From Shinella granuli (GTDB lineage Bacteria > Pseudomonadota > Alphaproteobacteria > Rhizobiales > Rhizobiaceae): a DNA stretch of 33,655 nt. The notes under the pieces were generated by a model. It was given only the letters and a program-made list of their open reading frames with translations, was not told the origin of the DNA and did not search any database. Made by a program: the position numbers and the translations under genes. Shown in pieces: positions 1 through 8,849 of this stretch (within the stretch, counting starts at the first letter, position 1; the number at the start of each line of letters is the position of its first letter). The stretch spans positions 1 through 33,655 of the forward strand of contig NZ_SLVX01000035.1 of NCBI RefSeq assembly GCF_004341885.1. The letters are read 5' to 3'.

Positions 1-222
1 CTGGCCCTTCTGGTGTTCTTCCAGGCGGTTGATGCAGCGGATCATCGTCGACTTGCCGGAGCCCGACGGGCCGGCGATGACGATGCGCTCGCCCTTCATG
101 ACCTTGAGGTTGATGTCGCGCAGCACGTGGAAATCGCCGTACCACTTGTTCATGTTGACGATCTCGACGGCGACATCCGTCGCGGAGACCGTCATCTTTT
201 GCGCCTGGGCCTGGTTTGCCAT
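1..222 (-). CDS. aapP: AapP, amino-acid ABC transporter ATP-binding protein (N-terminal part only)
   Basis: This is the ATPase that powers the general L-amino-acid uptake system on the inner face of the cytoplasmic membrane. Only the first 74 codons are present; the gene runs off the left edge. The Walker A motif GPSGSGKST is at residues 51-59, and the typical A-loop tyrosine lies just upstream in NKWYGDFHVL. The chosen ATG is preceded by AGAGGAAA; a second in-frame ATG ten codons on is possible. It is the last gene of aapJ-aapQ-aapM-aapP and starts 19 bases after aapM. Signature and Walker B motifs are outside the window, so the name rests on the Walker A region plus operon position. Confidence 0.9.
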   Translation of the reverse strand, partial: MANQAQAQKMTVSATDVAVEIVNMNKWYGDFHVLRDINLKVMKGERIVIAGPSGSGKSTMIRCINRLEEHQKGQ

Positions 223-241
223 TGTTGTTGTTTCCTCTCAG

Positions 242-1396
242 TTATCTCTTGTGGCCCGTGTCGAGCCGGCGTTCCACGAAGGCCGAATAGCGCGACATGC
301 CGAAGCAGAAAATCCAGAACACGAAGCCGGCGAAGATCAGACCCGTCAACGGCGTGACCGGCGTGATCCAGCCCGAATCCCCAAAACTCGCCTTCACGAT
401 GCCGAGCAGGTCATACATCGAAATGATCGTGACGAGGGAGGTATCCTTGAACATGCCGATGAAGGTGTTCACGATGCCCGGGATCACGAGTTTGATGGCC
501 TGCGGAAGCACGACGAAGGTCATTTTGTGGAAGTAGTTTAGACCAAGAGCGTCGGCCGCTTCATATTGCCCTTTCGGAATGGCTTGAAGACCACCGCGAA
601 TAACCTCCGCCATATAGGCGGACGCGAAGATCGACACGCCGATCAGCGCGCGCAGGAACTTGTCGATGTTGTTGCCGGGCTCGAGGAACAGCGGCAGGAG
701 CACGCTCGCCATGAAGAGCACGGTGATCAGCGGCACGCCGCGGATCAGCTCGATGAAGGCGATGCAGACCGTCTTCAGGATCGGCATCTGCGAGCGCCGG
801 CCAAGCGCCAGGAGGATGCCGGCGGGCAGCGAGACGACGATGCCGACGAAGGAGATGATGAGCGTCACCATCAGCCCGCCCCACAGCGAGGTCTCCACAT
901 GGCGCAGGCCGAACGTGCCGCCGAGCAGCAGGAAGAAGGAGACGATCGGGAAGACGACGAGCAGCAGGAGCGCGTTCAGCCCCTTGCGCGGCACCTTGGG
1001 GATCAGGAACGGGATGAGCAGGCCGACGAACATGGCGACGACGAGCAGCGGCCGCCACAGCTCGCCGCGCGGATAGGAGCCGAACATGAACTGCACGAAG
1101 CGGTCGTTCACATAGGCCCAGCAGGCGCCGCTCCAGCCGGCGGGAAGCTGCCCGCCCTGTTCGGTGGTGAGGCAGACGGTACGGTCCGCGCCGGTCCACA
1201 CGGCGGAGATGAACAGCCAGTTGATGGCCGCCGGCAGGTACCAGACGATCGCCAGGATGGCGATGATCGTCATCGCGCCGTCGGTGGCCGAGGCGAAGAG
1301 GTTGTGACGAATCCAGGCGAGGGCCGAACTGTCGGAGGTCGGCGGTTTTTCCGCTTCGATGAAGCGGTCGCGGACATAGGTGATGCTTTCAGCCAT
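242..1396 (-). CDS. aapM: AapM, amino-acid ABC transporter permease
   Basis: This is one of the two membrane permease subunits of the broad-range L-amino-acid ABC transporter and should pair with AapQ. The 384-residue product has several hydrophobic spans. The C-terminal half carries the HisM/GlnP-type permease domain, including the ATPase-contact (EAA) loop [20 protein letters not shown]. The length is well above the ~220-240 residues of simple polar amino-acid permeases because of an N-terminal extension with extra spans, which is typical of the Aap and Bra-like group. The start lies one base after the aapQ stop, implying translational coupling. The family assignment is secure; substrate range is inferred from the operon. 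Confidence 0.93.
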   Translation of the reverse strand: MAESITYVRDRFIEAEKPPTSDSSALAWIRHNLFASATDGAMTIIAILAIVWYLPAAINWLFISAVWTGADRTVCLTTEQGGQLPAGWSGACWAYVNDRFVQFMFGSYPRGELWRPLLVVAMFVGLLIPFLIPKVPRKGLNALLLLVVFPIVSFFLLLGGTFGLRHVETSLWGGLMVTLIISFVGIVVSLPAGILLALGRRSQMPILKTVCIAFIELIRGVPLITVLFMASVLLPLFLEPGNNIDKFLRALIGVSIFASAYMAEVIRGGLQAIPKGQYEAADALGLNYFHKMTFVVLPQAIKLVIPGIVNTFIGMFKDTSLVTIISMYDLLGIVKASFGDSGWITPVTPLTGLIFAGFVFWIFCFGMSRYSAFVERRLDTGHKR

Positions 1397-1397
1397 C

Positions 1398-2606
1398 TCA
1401 GCGCTCCACCAGGGCCATCTTGGCGTTGAACCAGTTCATGAACAGCGAGGTGATGAGGCTGATCGAGACATAGATCAGCATCCAGATCGAGATGATCTCG
1501 ATCGACTTGCCGGACTGGTTGAGGATGGTGCCGCCGACCGCGACGAGGTCGGCATAACCGACGGCGACCGCGAGCGAGGAGTTCTTGATGAGGTTGAGAT
1601 ACTGCGAGGTGAGCGGCGGGATGATGATCCTGAGCGCCTGCGGCAGCACGACGAGGCGGGTCGCCTGGCCGGGCCGAAGGCCCAGCGCATAGGAGGCTTC
1701 CGTCTGGCCCTTGGACACGCCGCGGATGCCGGCGCGCACGATCTCGGCGATGAACGAGGCCGTATAGAGCGACAGCGCGAGGTAGAGCGCCAGGAACTCC
1801 GGCCCGATCACCATGCCGCCCCGCATGTTGAAGGAGCCCGGCACCGCATAGTCGAGCGTCATCGGGCTGCCCATGACGAGGAAGACGAGGAAGGGGAGGA
1901 GCACGATCAGGCCGAGATTGACCCAGAGCACCGGCGGGCGCAGGCCCGTGGCGCGCTGGCGCGCATTGGCCCAGACCGTGAAGGCGATGGCCGCGACGAT
2001 GCCGATCGCGAAGGCGATGACCACCGCGCCGAACCCTTCGCCGAAGACCGGCGCCGGCATGTAGATGCCGCGGTTCGAGATGAAGAAGACCGCGTCCGGG
2101 TTTTCCTCCAGGTGCTGGAAGATGGAGCGGATCGACGGCAGCAGGGCGAGAACGCCGAGATACCAGAAGAAGATGACGAGCAGCGGCGGAATGTTGCGGA
2201 AGATTTCCACATAGACCGTGCAGAGCCGCGCGATCAGCCAGTTGTGCGAGAGGCGCCCGATGCCGACCAGGAGGCCGACGATCGTCGCCGTGATGACGCC
2301 GGCGGCGGCGACGACGAGCGTGTTGATGAGACCGACCTGCAGCGCCCGGAAATAGGTCGAGTCGCTCGAATAGTCGATCAGGCTTTGCGCGAGGTCGAAG
2401 CCGGCGCGGCTGTTCAGGAAGCCGAAACCGGCCGTCATGTTGGCGCGCGCGAGGTTCTGGACGACGTTGTTCCACGCATACCAGACGACCGCGACGATCA
2501 CGACGAGCGTGACGACCTGATAGACGATGCTTCTCAGTGCCGGATTGTAGAGAAGAGATACCTTCGGCGGTTCGCCGGACCCTGTTCGGGCATCCGCAAG
2601 AGCCAT
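1398..2606 (-). CDS. aapQ: AapQ, amino-acid ABC transporter permease
   Basis: This is the second permease subunit of the general amino-acid transporter. The 402-residue protein has a hydrophobic segment near residues 28-50 and a large loop. It then has a HisM-type permease domain with the EAA loop [20 protein letters not shown] and the [14 protein letters not shown] segment typical of polar amino-acid permeases. It follows aapJ after a 96-base spacer that holds a strong hairpin, and it is separated from aapM by one base. Both permeases are much longer than single-domain homologues, matching the AapQ/AapM pattern of rhizobia. Confidence 0.93.
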   Translation of the reverse strand: MALADARTGSGEPPKVSLLYNPALRSIVYQVVTLVVIVAVVWYAWNNVVQNLARANMTAGFGFLNSRAGFDLAQSLIDYSSDSTYFRALQVGLINTLVVAAAGVITATIVGLLVGIGRLSHNWLIARLCTVYVEIFRNIPPLLVIFFWYLGVLALLPSIRSIFQHLEENPDAVFFISNRGIYMPAPVFGEGFGAVVIAFAIGIVAAIAFTVWANARQRATGLRPPVLWVNLGLIVLLPFLVFLVMGSPMTLDYAVPGSFNMRGGMVIGPEFLALYLALSLYTASFIAEIVRAGIRGVSKGQTEASYALGLRPGQATRLVVLPQALRIIIPPLTSQYLNLIKNSSLAVAVGYADLVAVGGTILNQSGKSIEIISIWMLIYVSISLITSLFMNWFNAKMALVER

Positions 2607-2657
2607 GCATTTCCCCTGACGTTGGTTCCGCCCTGTTTTCCGGGCGTTTGTTCAAAG

Positions 2658-2681
2658 GGGAGGGCGGTTATCCGCCCTCCC
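2658..2681 (-). terminator. aapJ/aapQ intercistronic hairpin
   Basis: A perfect 10-bp stem (GGGAGGGCGG with CCGCCCTCCC) closes a four-base loop between the aapJ stop and the aapQ start. Read on the minus strand, it is followed only by a short T stretch. It could be a partial terminator or an mRNA-stabilising element, allowing more binding protein than permease to be made. The hairpin is seen; its role is inferred. Confidence 0.6.
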
Positions 2682-2702
2682 GGAAGGATTGGCGCGGGCC
2701 GC

Positions 2703-3731
2703 TCAGCGAACCGGCGGCGCGTATTGCAGGCCGCCCTTCGTCCACAGCCCGTTCAGGCCGCGGGCGATCTTGAGCGGGGAGCCTTCGCCGACATTGCGCT
2801 CGAAGGATTCGCCATAGTTGCCGACAGCCTTGATGATCTGCACGGCCCAGTCCTTGGGCAGGCCGAGGTCGGCGCCGATCGACGAGTCAGCCTCTTCGCC
2901 GAGGAAGCGCTTGATATCCGGGTTGGCGGATGCCTTCATCTCCTCGACATTGGCCGTCGTGATGCCGAATTCCTCGGCGGCGACCATCGCATAGTGCGAC
3001 CAGCTCACGATATCGAGCCACCGCGAATCGTTCTGGCGGACGGCCGGACCGAGCGGCTCCTTGGAGATGATTTCCGGCAGAACCAAATGGTCGTCCGGGT
3101 TGGCCATCTTCAGGCGGATCGAGTAGAGGCCCGAGGCGTCGGTCGTGTAGGCGTCGCAGCGGCCGGCATTGTAGGCGGCGTCCGCTTCGTCCTGCGCTTC
3201 GAAGACGACCGGCTTGAAGTCCATGTTGTTGGAACGGAAGTAGTCGGCGAGGTTGAGTTCGGTCGTGGTGCCGGATTGCACGCAGACGGAGGCGCCGGAC
3301 AGTTCCAGCGCGGACTTCACGCCGAGTTCCTTCTTCACCATGAAGCCCTGGCCGTCATAGTAGTTCACGGCGCGGAAATCGAAGCCGAGCTGCGAATCGC
3401 GACTGACGCTCCAGGTGGTGTTGCGGGCCAGAAGATCGATTTCGCCCGACTGAAGGGCCGGGAAGCGGTCCTTGGCCGAAAGCGGGGTGAATTTCACCTT
3501 GGTGGCATCGCCGAAGACGGCCGCGGCCACGGCCTTGCAGAGGTCGACGTCGAGACCCGCCCAGTTGCCCGACGAATCCTGCGCGCCGAAACCGGCGAGG
3601 TTCGAGCCGTTCACGCCGCACTGCACGAAGCCCTTGGCCTTCACGTCAGAGAGCGTGTCCGCCTGTGCTGCCGTTGCGCCAAGCCCCAGTACGGCAGCGC
3701 CGACGAGCGCCGTCACGATTTTTTTTGCCAT
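2703..3731 (-). CDS. aapJ: AapJ, periplasmic amino-acid binding protein
   Basis: This is the periplasmic solute-binding component that captures L-amino acids and delivers them to AapQM. The 342-residue precursor starts MAKKIVTALVGAAVLG, a signal peptide likely cut after the AQA near residue 23. The mature part has the family-3 solute-binding pattern: GLDVDLCKAVAAAVFGD, then RFPALQSGEIDLLARNTTWS, then a region with AYTTDASGLYSIRL. A longer reading frame extends to about 3812 without a stop. I reject it because it would put a charged tail in front of the signal peptide. It is the first gene of the operon, is divergent from metC and is followed by a hairpin. Confidence 0.95.
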   Translation of the reverse strand: MAKKIVTALVGAAVLGLGATAAQADTLSDVKAKGFVQCGVNGSNLAGFGAQDSSGNWAGLDVDLCKAVAAAVFGDATKVKFTPLSAKDRFPALQSGEIDLLARNTTWSVSRDSQLGFDFRAVNYYDGQGFMVKKELGVKSALELSGASVCVQSGTTTELNLADYFRSNNMDFKPVVFEAQDEADAAYNAGRCDAYTTDASGLYSIRLKMANPDDHLVLPEIISKEPLGPAVRQNDSRWLDIVSWSHYAMVAAEEFGITTANVEEMKASANPDIKRFLGEEADSSIGADLGLPKDWAVQIIKAVGNYGESFERNVGEGSPLKIARGLNGLWTKGGLQYAPPVR

Positions 3732-4087
3732 TTTTTCACAACCTTTTTCTGTTGTCTTTGTTTTGTCCGCAGGTCCCGCGCCCTTGTCGGGCGCGCCCAT
3801 GGAACTCGCCACCCTCCCGGCGCGAGGTTGCTTATCTCATGCTCAAAATTTCACAGGGTCAAGTGAGGGCGGCCATTTTCCGGTCGGTAACCTAAATTTG
3901 TCGGCCTGTGACCGGATTTTGGGCGAAAGATCGGGGATTTGTGCAGTAAATCGCTCAAAAAATTCGCGTCTTTAACACTTGAAGCGCTTTGGAAGCGGGG
4001 ATTGCGTCGTCGCATGGGGTTGACCTGTCGCCCCGCCTGTCCAAAAGTCGGCGCCACAAACCCCCTCGCATCTTCTTCGGATCGATC
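3732..4087. promoter_or_regulatory. aapJ-metC divergent control region
   Basis: This 356-base gap must hold promoters for both directions. On the minus strand a TTGACC (plus positions 3857-3862) has TGAGAT 17 bases downstream (3834-3839), a plausible but weak sigma-70-type aapJ promoter that would give a leader of roughly 95 bases. The octamer GCTCAAAA occurs twice in the same orientation (3841-3848 and 3953-3960). A clear metC promoter, a sigma-54 site (the nearest GG/GC pair has the wrong spacing) or a SAM riboswitch could not be recognised. Confidence 0.4.
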
Positions 4088-5278
4088 ATGAAAAACAGAG
4101 ACGAAATCCTCGCCGGCGCCGGCGTGAACACCCGCCTTGCCCATGCCGGAAACGACCCGGCGGACTACCATGGTTTCGTCAATCCGCCCGTCGTGCACGC
4201 CTCGACCGTGCTCTTCCCGGATGCGGCAACGATGGAAAGCCGCGCGCAGAAATACACCTATGGCACGCGCGGCACGCCGACGACGGATGCGCTCTGCGCG
4301 GCCATCGACGAACTGGAGGGTTCCGCCGGCACCATCCTCGTTCCCTCGGGCCTTGCCGCCGTCACGGTGCCGTTCCTCGCCTTCCTGTCGGCCGGCGACC
4401 ATGCGCTCATCGTCGATTCGGTCTATCACCCGACCCGCCATTTCTGCGACACGATGCTGAAGCGCCTCGGCGTTTCGGTCGAATATTACGATCCGGCGAT
4501 CGGCGCCGGCATCGAGGCGCTGATCCGGCCGAACACCAGGCTGGTGCACACCGAGGCGCCGGGCTCCAACACCTTCGAGATGCAGGACATCCCGGCGATC
4601 GCCGCCATGGCGCACAAGCATGGCGCCGTGGTCAGCATGGACAATACCTGGGCGACGCCGCTCTTTTTCCGTCCGCTGGATTTCGGCGTCGACATTTCCA
4701 TCCACGCGGCGACGAAATACCCGGCAGGCCATTCCGACATCCTTTTCGGCACCGTCTCGGCCAATGCGGCCCATTGGGCCCAGTTGCACGACGCGCAGAT
4801 CACGCTCGGCACCTGCGCCTCGCCGGACGACGCCTACCAGGTGCTGCGCGGCCTGCGCACCATGGGTGTCAGGCTGGAGCGGCACCAGGAAAGCGCGCTG
4901 GAGCTGGCCCGCTGGCTGGAGGGCGTCGACGACGTCTCCCGCGTGCTTCATCCGGCCCTGCCGAGCTTTCCCGGCCACGCGCTCTGGAAGCGCGACTTCA
5001 AGGGCGCGAGCGGCATCTTCTCCATCGTCCTCAAGGGCGGTTCGCCGGAGCGCTACAAGGCGAAGGCCCATGCCTTCCTCGACGCGCTCGGCATTTTCGG
5101 CCTCGGCTATTCCTGGGGCGGCTTCGAGTGCCTTGCCGTGCATGTCAATCTCAACGACCGCCGCGTCGCCAAGGGGCCGGAGGAAGGCCCGGTCCTTCGT
5201 CTCCAGATCGGCCTTGAGGACGTGAAGGACATCAAGGCCGATATCGAGCGCGGGCTCGCGGCGGCGCGGGCCGTCTGA
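4088..5278 (+). CDS. metC: Cystathionine beta-lyase
   Basis: This is a PLP-dependent Cys/Met-metabolism enzyme, expected to cleave cystathionine to homocysteine, pyruvate and ammonia in methionine synthesis. The 396-residue product has the family landmarks YTYGTRGTPTTDAL near the N-terminus, a central SMDNTWATPL, and SIHAATKYPAGHSD in which Lys210 is the Schiff-base lysine. The reading frame stays open upstream to 3989, but the ATG at 4088 fits the family length. The Shine-Dalgarno match is weak. It is divergent from aapJ and ends nine bases from the stop of the convergent monooxygenase gene. A related gamma-lyase activity cannot be excluded by sequence alone. Confidence 0.93.
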   Translation: MKNRDEILAGAGVNTRLAHAGNDPADYHGFVNPPVVHASTVLFPDAATMESRAQKYTYGTRGTPTTDALCAAIDELEGSAGTILVPSGLAAVTVPFLAFLSAGDHALIVDSVYHPTRHFCDTMLKRLGVSVEYYDPAIGAGIEALIRPNTRLVHTEAPGSNTFEMQDIPAIAAMAHKHGAVVSMDNTWATPLFFRPLDFGVDISIHAATKYPAGHSDILFGTVSANAAHWAQLHDAQITLGTCASPDDAYQVLRGLRTMGVRLERHQESALELARWLEGVDDVSRVLHPALPSFPGHALWKRDFKGASGIFSIVLKGGSPERYKAKAHAFLDALGIFGLGYSWGGFECLAVHVNLNDRRVAKGPEEGPVLRLQIGLEDVKDIKADIERGLAAARAV

Positions 5279-5287
5279 GGGGCCTGA

Positions 5288-6550
5288 TCAGTCCGGCGTG
5301 CGGTAACCGTAGAGCCAGTCGAGATCGGCGGCGAGGCTTTCGGGGCCGCGCAGCGACAGGACGAGATTGCGGGTAAGCGCGATCGGGCCGCGGGCATGGT
5401 AGGCGAAGCGGTTGAAGGCGCCGCGGCTGCGCACCCTGGCGATTCGTTCGCGGCGGGTCGCCTCGAAGTGCCGCAGCGCCTGTCCCGTGTCGGATGCCCG
5501 GGCGAGGCGGTTTGCCAGCAGCGCCGCATCCTCGATCGCCATTGCCGCGCCCTGGGCGGCAAAGGGCGTCATGGCATGCGCGGCATCGCCGATCAGCACG
5601 GTCTTCCCACCATCGGTCCAGGCCCCGTCGGGGCATTCGAAGAGCGGCCACATCAGCGGATCGCGCGCCTCGGCAAGCAACTGGCGGATATCGGCATGCC
5701 AGCCGGAGAAGGCATCGAGCAGGCGGGCGCGGGCGGCGGCATCGCCCTTGCGGGACCAGCCGGCCGCCGGCGCCTGCCGATGCGCGTGGAGGGCGACGAT
5801 GTTGAACGCCTGCGCCTCGGCGAGCGGATAGGCGACGAGATGGGCCTGCGGGCCGAGGAAGGCCGTGACGGTGCGTGGATTGAGGAAAGGCGGCGCGGCG
5901 CCATAGGGCACGAGGAAACGCCAGGCGATGGTGCCGGAATAGCGCGCGGGCAGGGCACCGGGCACCCCCTGGCGCAGCTGCGACCAGACACCGTCGGCGG
6001 CGATCACCAGATCGGCCGGTGCGGCGACCAGATCGTTTTCGTTTTTCTGCGAACCGTGAAAACGCCCCGGCCCTTCGGTTTCCCGCAATTCCGGATGCAA
6101 GGCCGCTGCGCGCCGTTGCTGGACTTGCTCCAGGGCATGCTCGGCCGTTTCGATTCGCCGGCCGGTCGTCAGCGTGCAGAGCGGTTCCCGGCTGACGGCG
6201 TCGAGCAGCACGGCCTGCAGCGAGGCGCGGTGCAGCACGCCGTAGGGCGCCCCCCAGCGTCCGCGTGCGGCGGCGCCGGCCGGGACGGAGGCGAGGGGGG
6301 CGAGCGCATGGCCCGAGGACAGCAGGATATGGTCCGGCTCGCTCCAGCGCGCGGCAAGGGCATCGAGCAGGCCGAGCTGGGTGAGGATGCGCGAGGCATT
6401 GGGCGAGAGCTGCAGGCCGGCGCCGACCTCTTCGAGGGCGGGGGCCTGTTCCAGGACATGCACCGCAATGCCCTTGCGGGCGAGCGCAAGGGCCGCCGTC
6501 AGGCCGGCAATGCCGGCGCCGACGATGCTTGCGGATTTTACGGAAGGCAT
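5288..6550 (-). CDS. FAD-dependent monooxygenase (salicylate hydroxylase-like)
   Basis: This is a class A flavoprotein hydroxylase, which uses NAD(P)H and oxygen to hydroxylate an aromatic or similar ring. The 420-residue protein opens with the Rossmann dinucleotide motif in IVGAGIAGLTAALALARKGI. It has the DG motif in VIAADGVWSQLR and the C-terminal flavin ribityl-binding GDAAHAMTPFAAQGAAMAIED. A hydrophilic stretch (HPELRETEGP to QKNEND) precedes the DG motif and looks like a lineage-specific insertion. The start is the ATG giving MPSVKSASIVGAG; the longer open frame has low-complexity Arg/Thr/Ser coding. It lies 22 bases after the zinc-finger gene and may be cotranscribed with it. The substrate is unknown, and no aromatic-degradation neighbours are present. 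Confidence 0.88.
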   Translation of the reverse strand: MPSVKSASIVGAGIAGLTAALALARKGIAVHVLEQAPALEEVGAGLQLSPNASRILTQLGLLDALAARWSEPDHILLSSGHALAPLASVPAGAAARGRWGAPYGVLHRASLQAVLLDAVSREPLCTLTTGRRIETAEHALEQVQQRRAAALHPELRETEGPGRFHGSQKNENDLVAAPADLVIAADGVWSQLRQGVPGALPARYSGTIAWRFLVPYGAAPPFLNPRTVTAFLGPQAHLVAYPLAEAQAFNIVALHAHRQAPAAGWSRKGDAAARARLLDAFSGWHADIRQLLAEARDPLMWPLFECPDGAWTDGGKTVLIGDAAHAMTPFAAQGAAMAIEDAALLANRLARASDTGQALRHFEATRRERIARVRSRGAFNRFAYHARGPIALTRNLVLSLRGPESLAADLDWLYGYRTPD

Positions 6551-6572
6551 GGTTGCGGCGGCCTTCCGGCCG

Positions 6573-6821
6573 TCACGCCGCGACCTGGTTGGTGAAGGTG
6601 CAGCCGGCCGGGTCGGTCTGGCTGGCCTTGAGCGCCGGGTTGTAGCGGTAGAGCGTCGAGCAGTAGGGGCAGACCTTCTCGTTGTCGTCCCCCATGTCGA
6701 GGAAGACATGCGGGTGGTCGTAGGGCACGGAAGCGCCGACGCACATGAATTCCTTCACGCCGATCTCGATCGAGCGATGGCCGCCGTCGTTCTGGAAATG
6801 GGGAATGCTGTGGCCAGCCAT
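6573..6821 (-). CDS. CHCC zinc-finger protein, complex I NDUFS6-like
   Basis: This 82-residue protein has the spacing C-x8-H-x14-C-x2-C (CVGASVPYDH to CPYC). That is the zf-CHCC zinc site of mitochondrial complex I subunit NDUFS6 and of the extra small subunits of alphaproteobacterial NADH dehydrogenase. A role in complex I assembly or stability is inferred from the family; no nuo genes are nearby. AGGAG sits correctly before the ATG. The frame continues upstream to 6971, but that part is not protein-like. It is divergent from the alpha/beta hydrolase gene and lies upstream of the monooxygenase on the same strand. Confidence 0.88.
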   Translation of the reverse strand: MAGHSIPHFQNDGGHRSIEIGVKEFMCVGASVPYDHPHVFLDMGDDNEKVCPYCSTLYRYNPALKASQTDPAGCTFTNQVAA

Positions 6822-6988
6822 GTCGATGCTCCTGGAATGCCGTCTTTCTGGCGCGGACCATAGTCGCCTTCGCCGCAAATGTGTAGATGCAAAACCGCCG
6901 CGCCCCGGGAGATTTCCGCCTGCCGGCCGTTTTCTCCGCGGGCAAAGGGCAGTAAGAGCGGGGACATGCAAACGAAAGACGGCCCGCG

Positions 6989-7774
6989 ATGAACCTCGAT
7001 CCCCCGCCCTTTTCCCGTTTCACCCACGACGGCCTGGAGCTCGCCTTCTTCGATGAGGGCGATCCGTCGGGGCCTCCGGTGCTGCTGATCCACGGCTTTG
7101 CCTCCAGCGCCAATGTCAACTGGGTGTTTCCCGGCTGGCTGAAGACGCTGGGGGATGCCGGCTACCGCGTCATCGCGCTCGACAATCGTGGCCACGGCAG
7201 GAGCGCCAAGCCGCATGATCCCGCGCTCTACACGCCGCCGCTGATGGCGGGCGACGCCGCCGCGCTGCTCGATCACCTGGCGATCCCCGAAGCCCATGTC
7301 TTCGGCTATTCCATGGGCGCGCGCATCACCGCTTTCATGGCGCTCGCCCATCCGCACCGCGTGCGCTCCGTCGTCTTCGGTGGCCTCGGCATCGGCATGG
7401 TGGAAGGCGTCGGCGACTGGGACCCGATCGCCGACGCGCTGCTGGCGCCCTCGCTCGACGCCGTGACGCATGATCGCGGCCGCATGTTCCGCGCCTTCGC
7501 CGACCAGACGAAATCCGACCGGCAGGCGCTTGCCGCCTGCATCATGACCTCGCGCGATCTCCTGACGGCAGCCGACATGGCCCGCATCGACATGCCCGCG
7601 CTGATCGGCGTCGGCACGAAGGACGACATTGCAGGCAGCCCGCAGCCGCTCGCCGACCTCATGCCGGATGCACGCGCGCTCGACATTCCCGGCCGCGACC
7701 ACATGCTGGCCGTCGGCGACAAGGTCTTCAAGCGCGCCGTGCTGGAATTCTATGCGCAGATCGGCGACCGCTGA
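6989..7774 (+). CDS. Alpha/beta-fold hydrolase
   Basis: The 261-residue protein has the alpha/beta-hydrolase landmarks: an oxyanion-hole HG at about 35-36 (LLIHGFASS), DNRGHGRSAKP, and a nucleophile elbow GYSMG with Ser108. A likely acid lies in the GTKDD region near 213, and a C-terminal histidine in PGRDHML. No signal peptide is visible, so it should be cytoplasmic. Family members act as esterases, lactonases or C-C hydrolases, and the sequence does not say which. It is transcribed away from the zinc-finger gene and stands 88 bases ahead of cysE. Confidence 0.88.
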   Translation: MNLDPPPFSRFTHDGLELAFFDEGDPSGPPVLLIHGFASSANVNWVFPGWLKTLGDAGYRVIALDNRGHGRSAKPHDPALYTPPLMAGDAAALLDHLAIPEAHVFGYSMGARITAFMALAHPHRVRSVVFGGLGIGMVEGVGDWDPIADALLAPSLDAVTHDRGRMFRAFADQTKSDRQALAACIMTSRDLLTAADMARIDMPALIGVGTKDDIAGSPQPLADLMPDARALDIPGRDHMLAVGDKVFKRAVLEFYAQIGDR

Positions 7775-7824
7775 GCGGCCGTTTACGACGATGGTCGCCG
7801 GCCATTTCGCGCCGGCGCCATTTG

Positions 7825-7836
7825 CTCTATATAGAG
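7825..7836. promoter_or_regulatory. 12-bp palindrome upstream of cysE
   Basis: CTCTATATAGAG is a perfect palindrome ending 26 bases before the cysE start codon and 14 bases before its AAGGAG ribosome site. The central TATATA could be the -10 element, with the symmetry acting as an operator, but the -35 region is poor. Confidence 0.4.
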
Positions 7837-7862
7837 TGGGACAGACGACAAGGAGTGCGGCG

Positions 7863-8696
7863 ATGGTCGCGATGAACGAACTGCGGGCCGGCGAGAAGCT
7901 CAAGGCCATGGATCCGATCTGGGACAGCCTGCGCGAGGAAGCCCGCGTCGCCGCCCAGGCCGAGCCGCTGCTGGCGGCCTTCCTCTATTCGACGGTGCTG
8001 AACCAGCGGTCGCTCGAGGAAAGCGTGATCCACCGCGTCTGCGAACGGCTCGACCATCCGGACCTGCAGGCCAACCTCCTGCACCAGATCTTCGACGAGA
8101 TGCTGGACGAGTGGCCGGAATGGGGCGGCATCCTGCGCGTCGACATCCAGGCCGTCTACGACCGCGACCCCGCCTGCCTGCGCTTCCTCGATGCCGTGCT
8201 CTATTTCAAGGGCTTCCACGCCATCCAGACCCATCGCCTGGCCAACTGGCTCCATGCGAAGGGGCGGCGCGACCTTGCGCTCTATCTGCAAAGCCGCTCC
8301 TCCAGCGTCTTCCAGACGGACATCAATCCGGCCGCGCGCATCGGCAAGGGCTTCTTCCTCGACCATGCGACGGGCCTCGTCGTCGGCGAGACGGCCGTGA
8401 TCGGCGACAATGTCTCGATCCTCCACAACGTCACGCTCGGCGGCACCGGCAAGGAGGGCGGCGACCGCCATCCGAAGATCGGCGACGGCGTGATGATCGG
8501 CGCGGGCGCAAAAATCCTCGGCAACATCCATATCGGCCATTGCTCGCGCATCGCCGCAGGTTCCGTCGTGCTCAAGCCTGTTCCGCCGAAATCGACCGTT
8601 GCGGGCGTGCCCGCCAAGGTGATCGGCGAGGCGGGCTGCAACGAGCCGTCCCGCGCCATGGACCAGCTTCTGGCCGCCTTCGACTACGACCTCTGA
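7863..8696 (+). CDS. cysE: Serine O-acetyltransferase
   Basis: This enzyme acetylates L-serine with acetyl-CoA, the committed step of cysteine synthesis, in the cytoplasm. The 277-residue product has the helical N-terminal SATase domain (PIWDSLREEARVAAQAEPLL) and a left-handed beta-helix of hexapeptide repeats. The conserved core includes DINPAARIGKGFFLDHATG and VSILHNVTLGGTGK, with the active-site His and Asp of the family. AAGGAG lies eight bases before the ATG giving MVAMNEL. The frame is open further upstream, but there it overlaps the hydrolase gene. With metC nearby, this stretch is loosely a sulfur amino-acid neighbourhood. Confidence 0.95.
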   Translation: MVAMNELRAGEKLKAMDPIWDSLREEARVAAQAEPLLAAFLYSTVLNQRSLEESVIHRVCERLDHPDLQANLLHQIFDEMLDEWPEWGGILRVDIQAVYDRDPACLRFLDAVLYFKGFHAIQTHRLANWLHAKGRRDLALYLQSRSSSVFQTDINPAARIGKGFFLDHATGLVVGETAVIGDNVSILHNVTLGGTGKEGGDRHPKIGDGVMIGAGAKILGNIHIGHCSRIAAGSVVLKPVPPKSTVAGVPAKVIGEAGCNEPSRAMDQLLAAFDYDL

Positions 8697-8849
8697 CGGG
8701 CCGCGGAACACGGGCGGGCGGTTTTGCCGCTCGGCGCTGCGCGAACACGCCAACGCGGGAAAAGTCGCTTTCTTCCGGAATTCGAGGGTTTACAGGACCG
8801 GAAGCAGGTGCGAGAAGCGCGGCAACTCAACCGATGACGGAGACAGATC

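Noticed and set aside
1380-3866. 828-codon plus-strand frame opposite aapQ and aapJ
   Set aside because: It spans two well-supported minus-strand genes and their spacer. Composition is Arg/Asp/Glu-rich without domains, so it is a shadow.
3977-4087. SAM-type riboswitch or sigma-54 promoter upstream of metC
   Set aside because: No SAM-II pseudoknot core could be drawn. The only GG/GC pair resembling a -24/-12 site (near 3990-4005) has one base too many between the two elements.
6551-6709. N-terminal extension of the flavin monooxygenase
   Set aside because: The extra 53 residues are Arg/Thr/Ser low complexity and overlap the zinc-finger gene. The Rossmann motif sits properly after the ATG ending at 6548.
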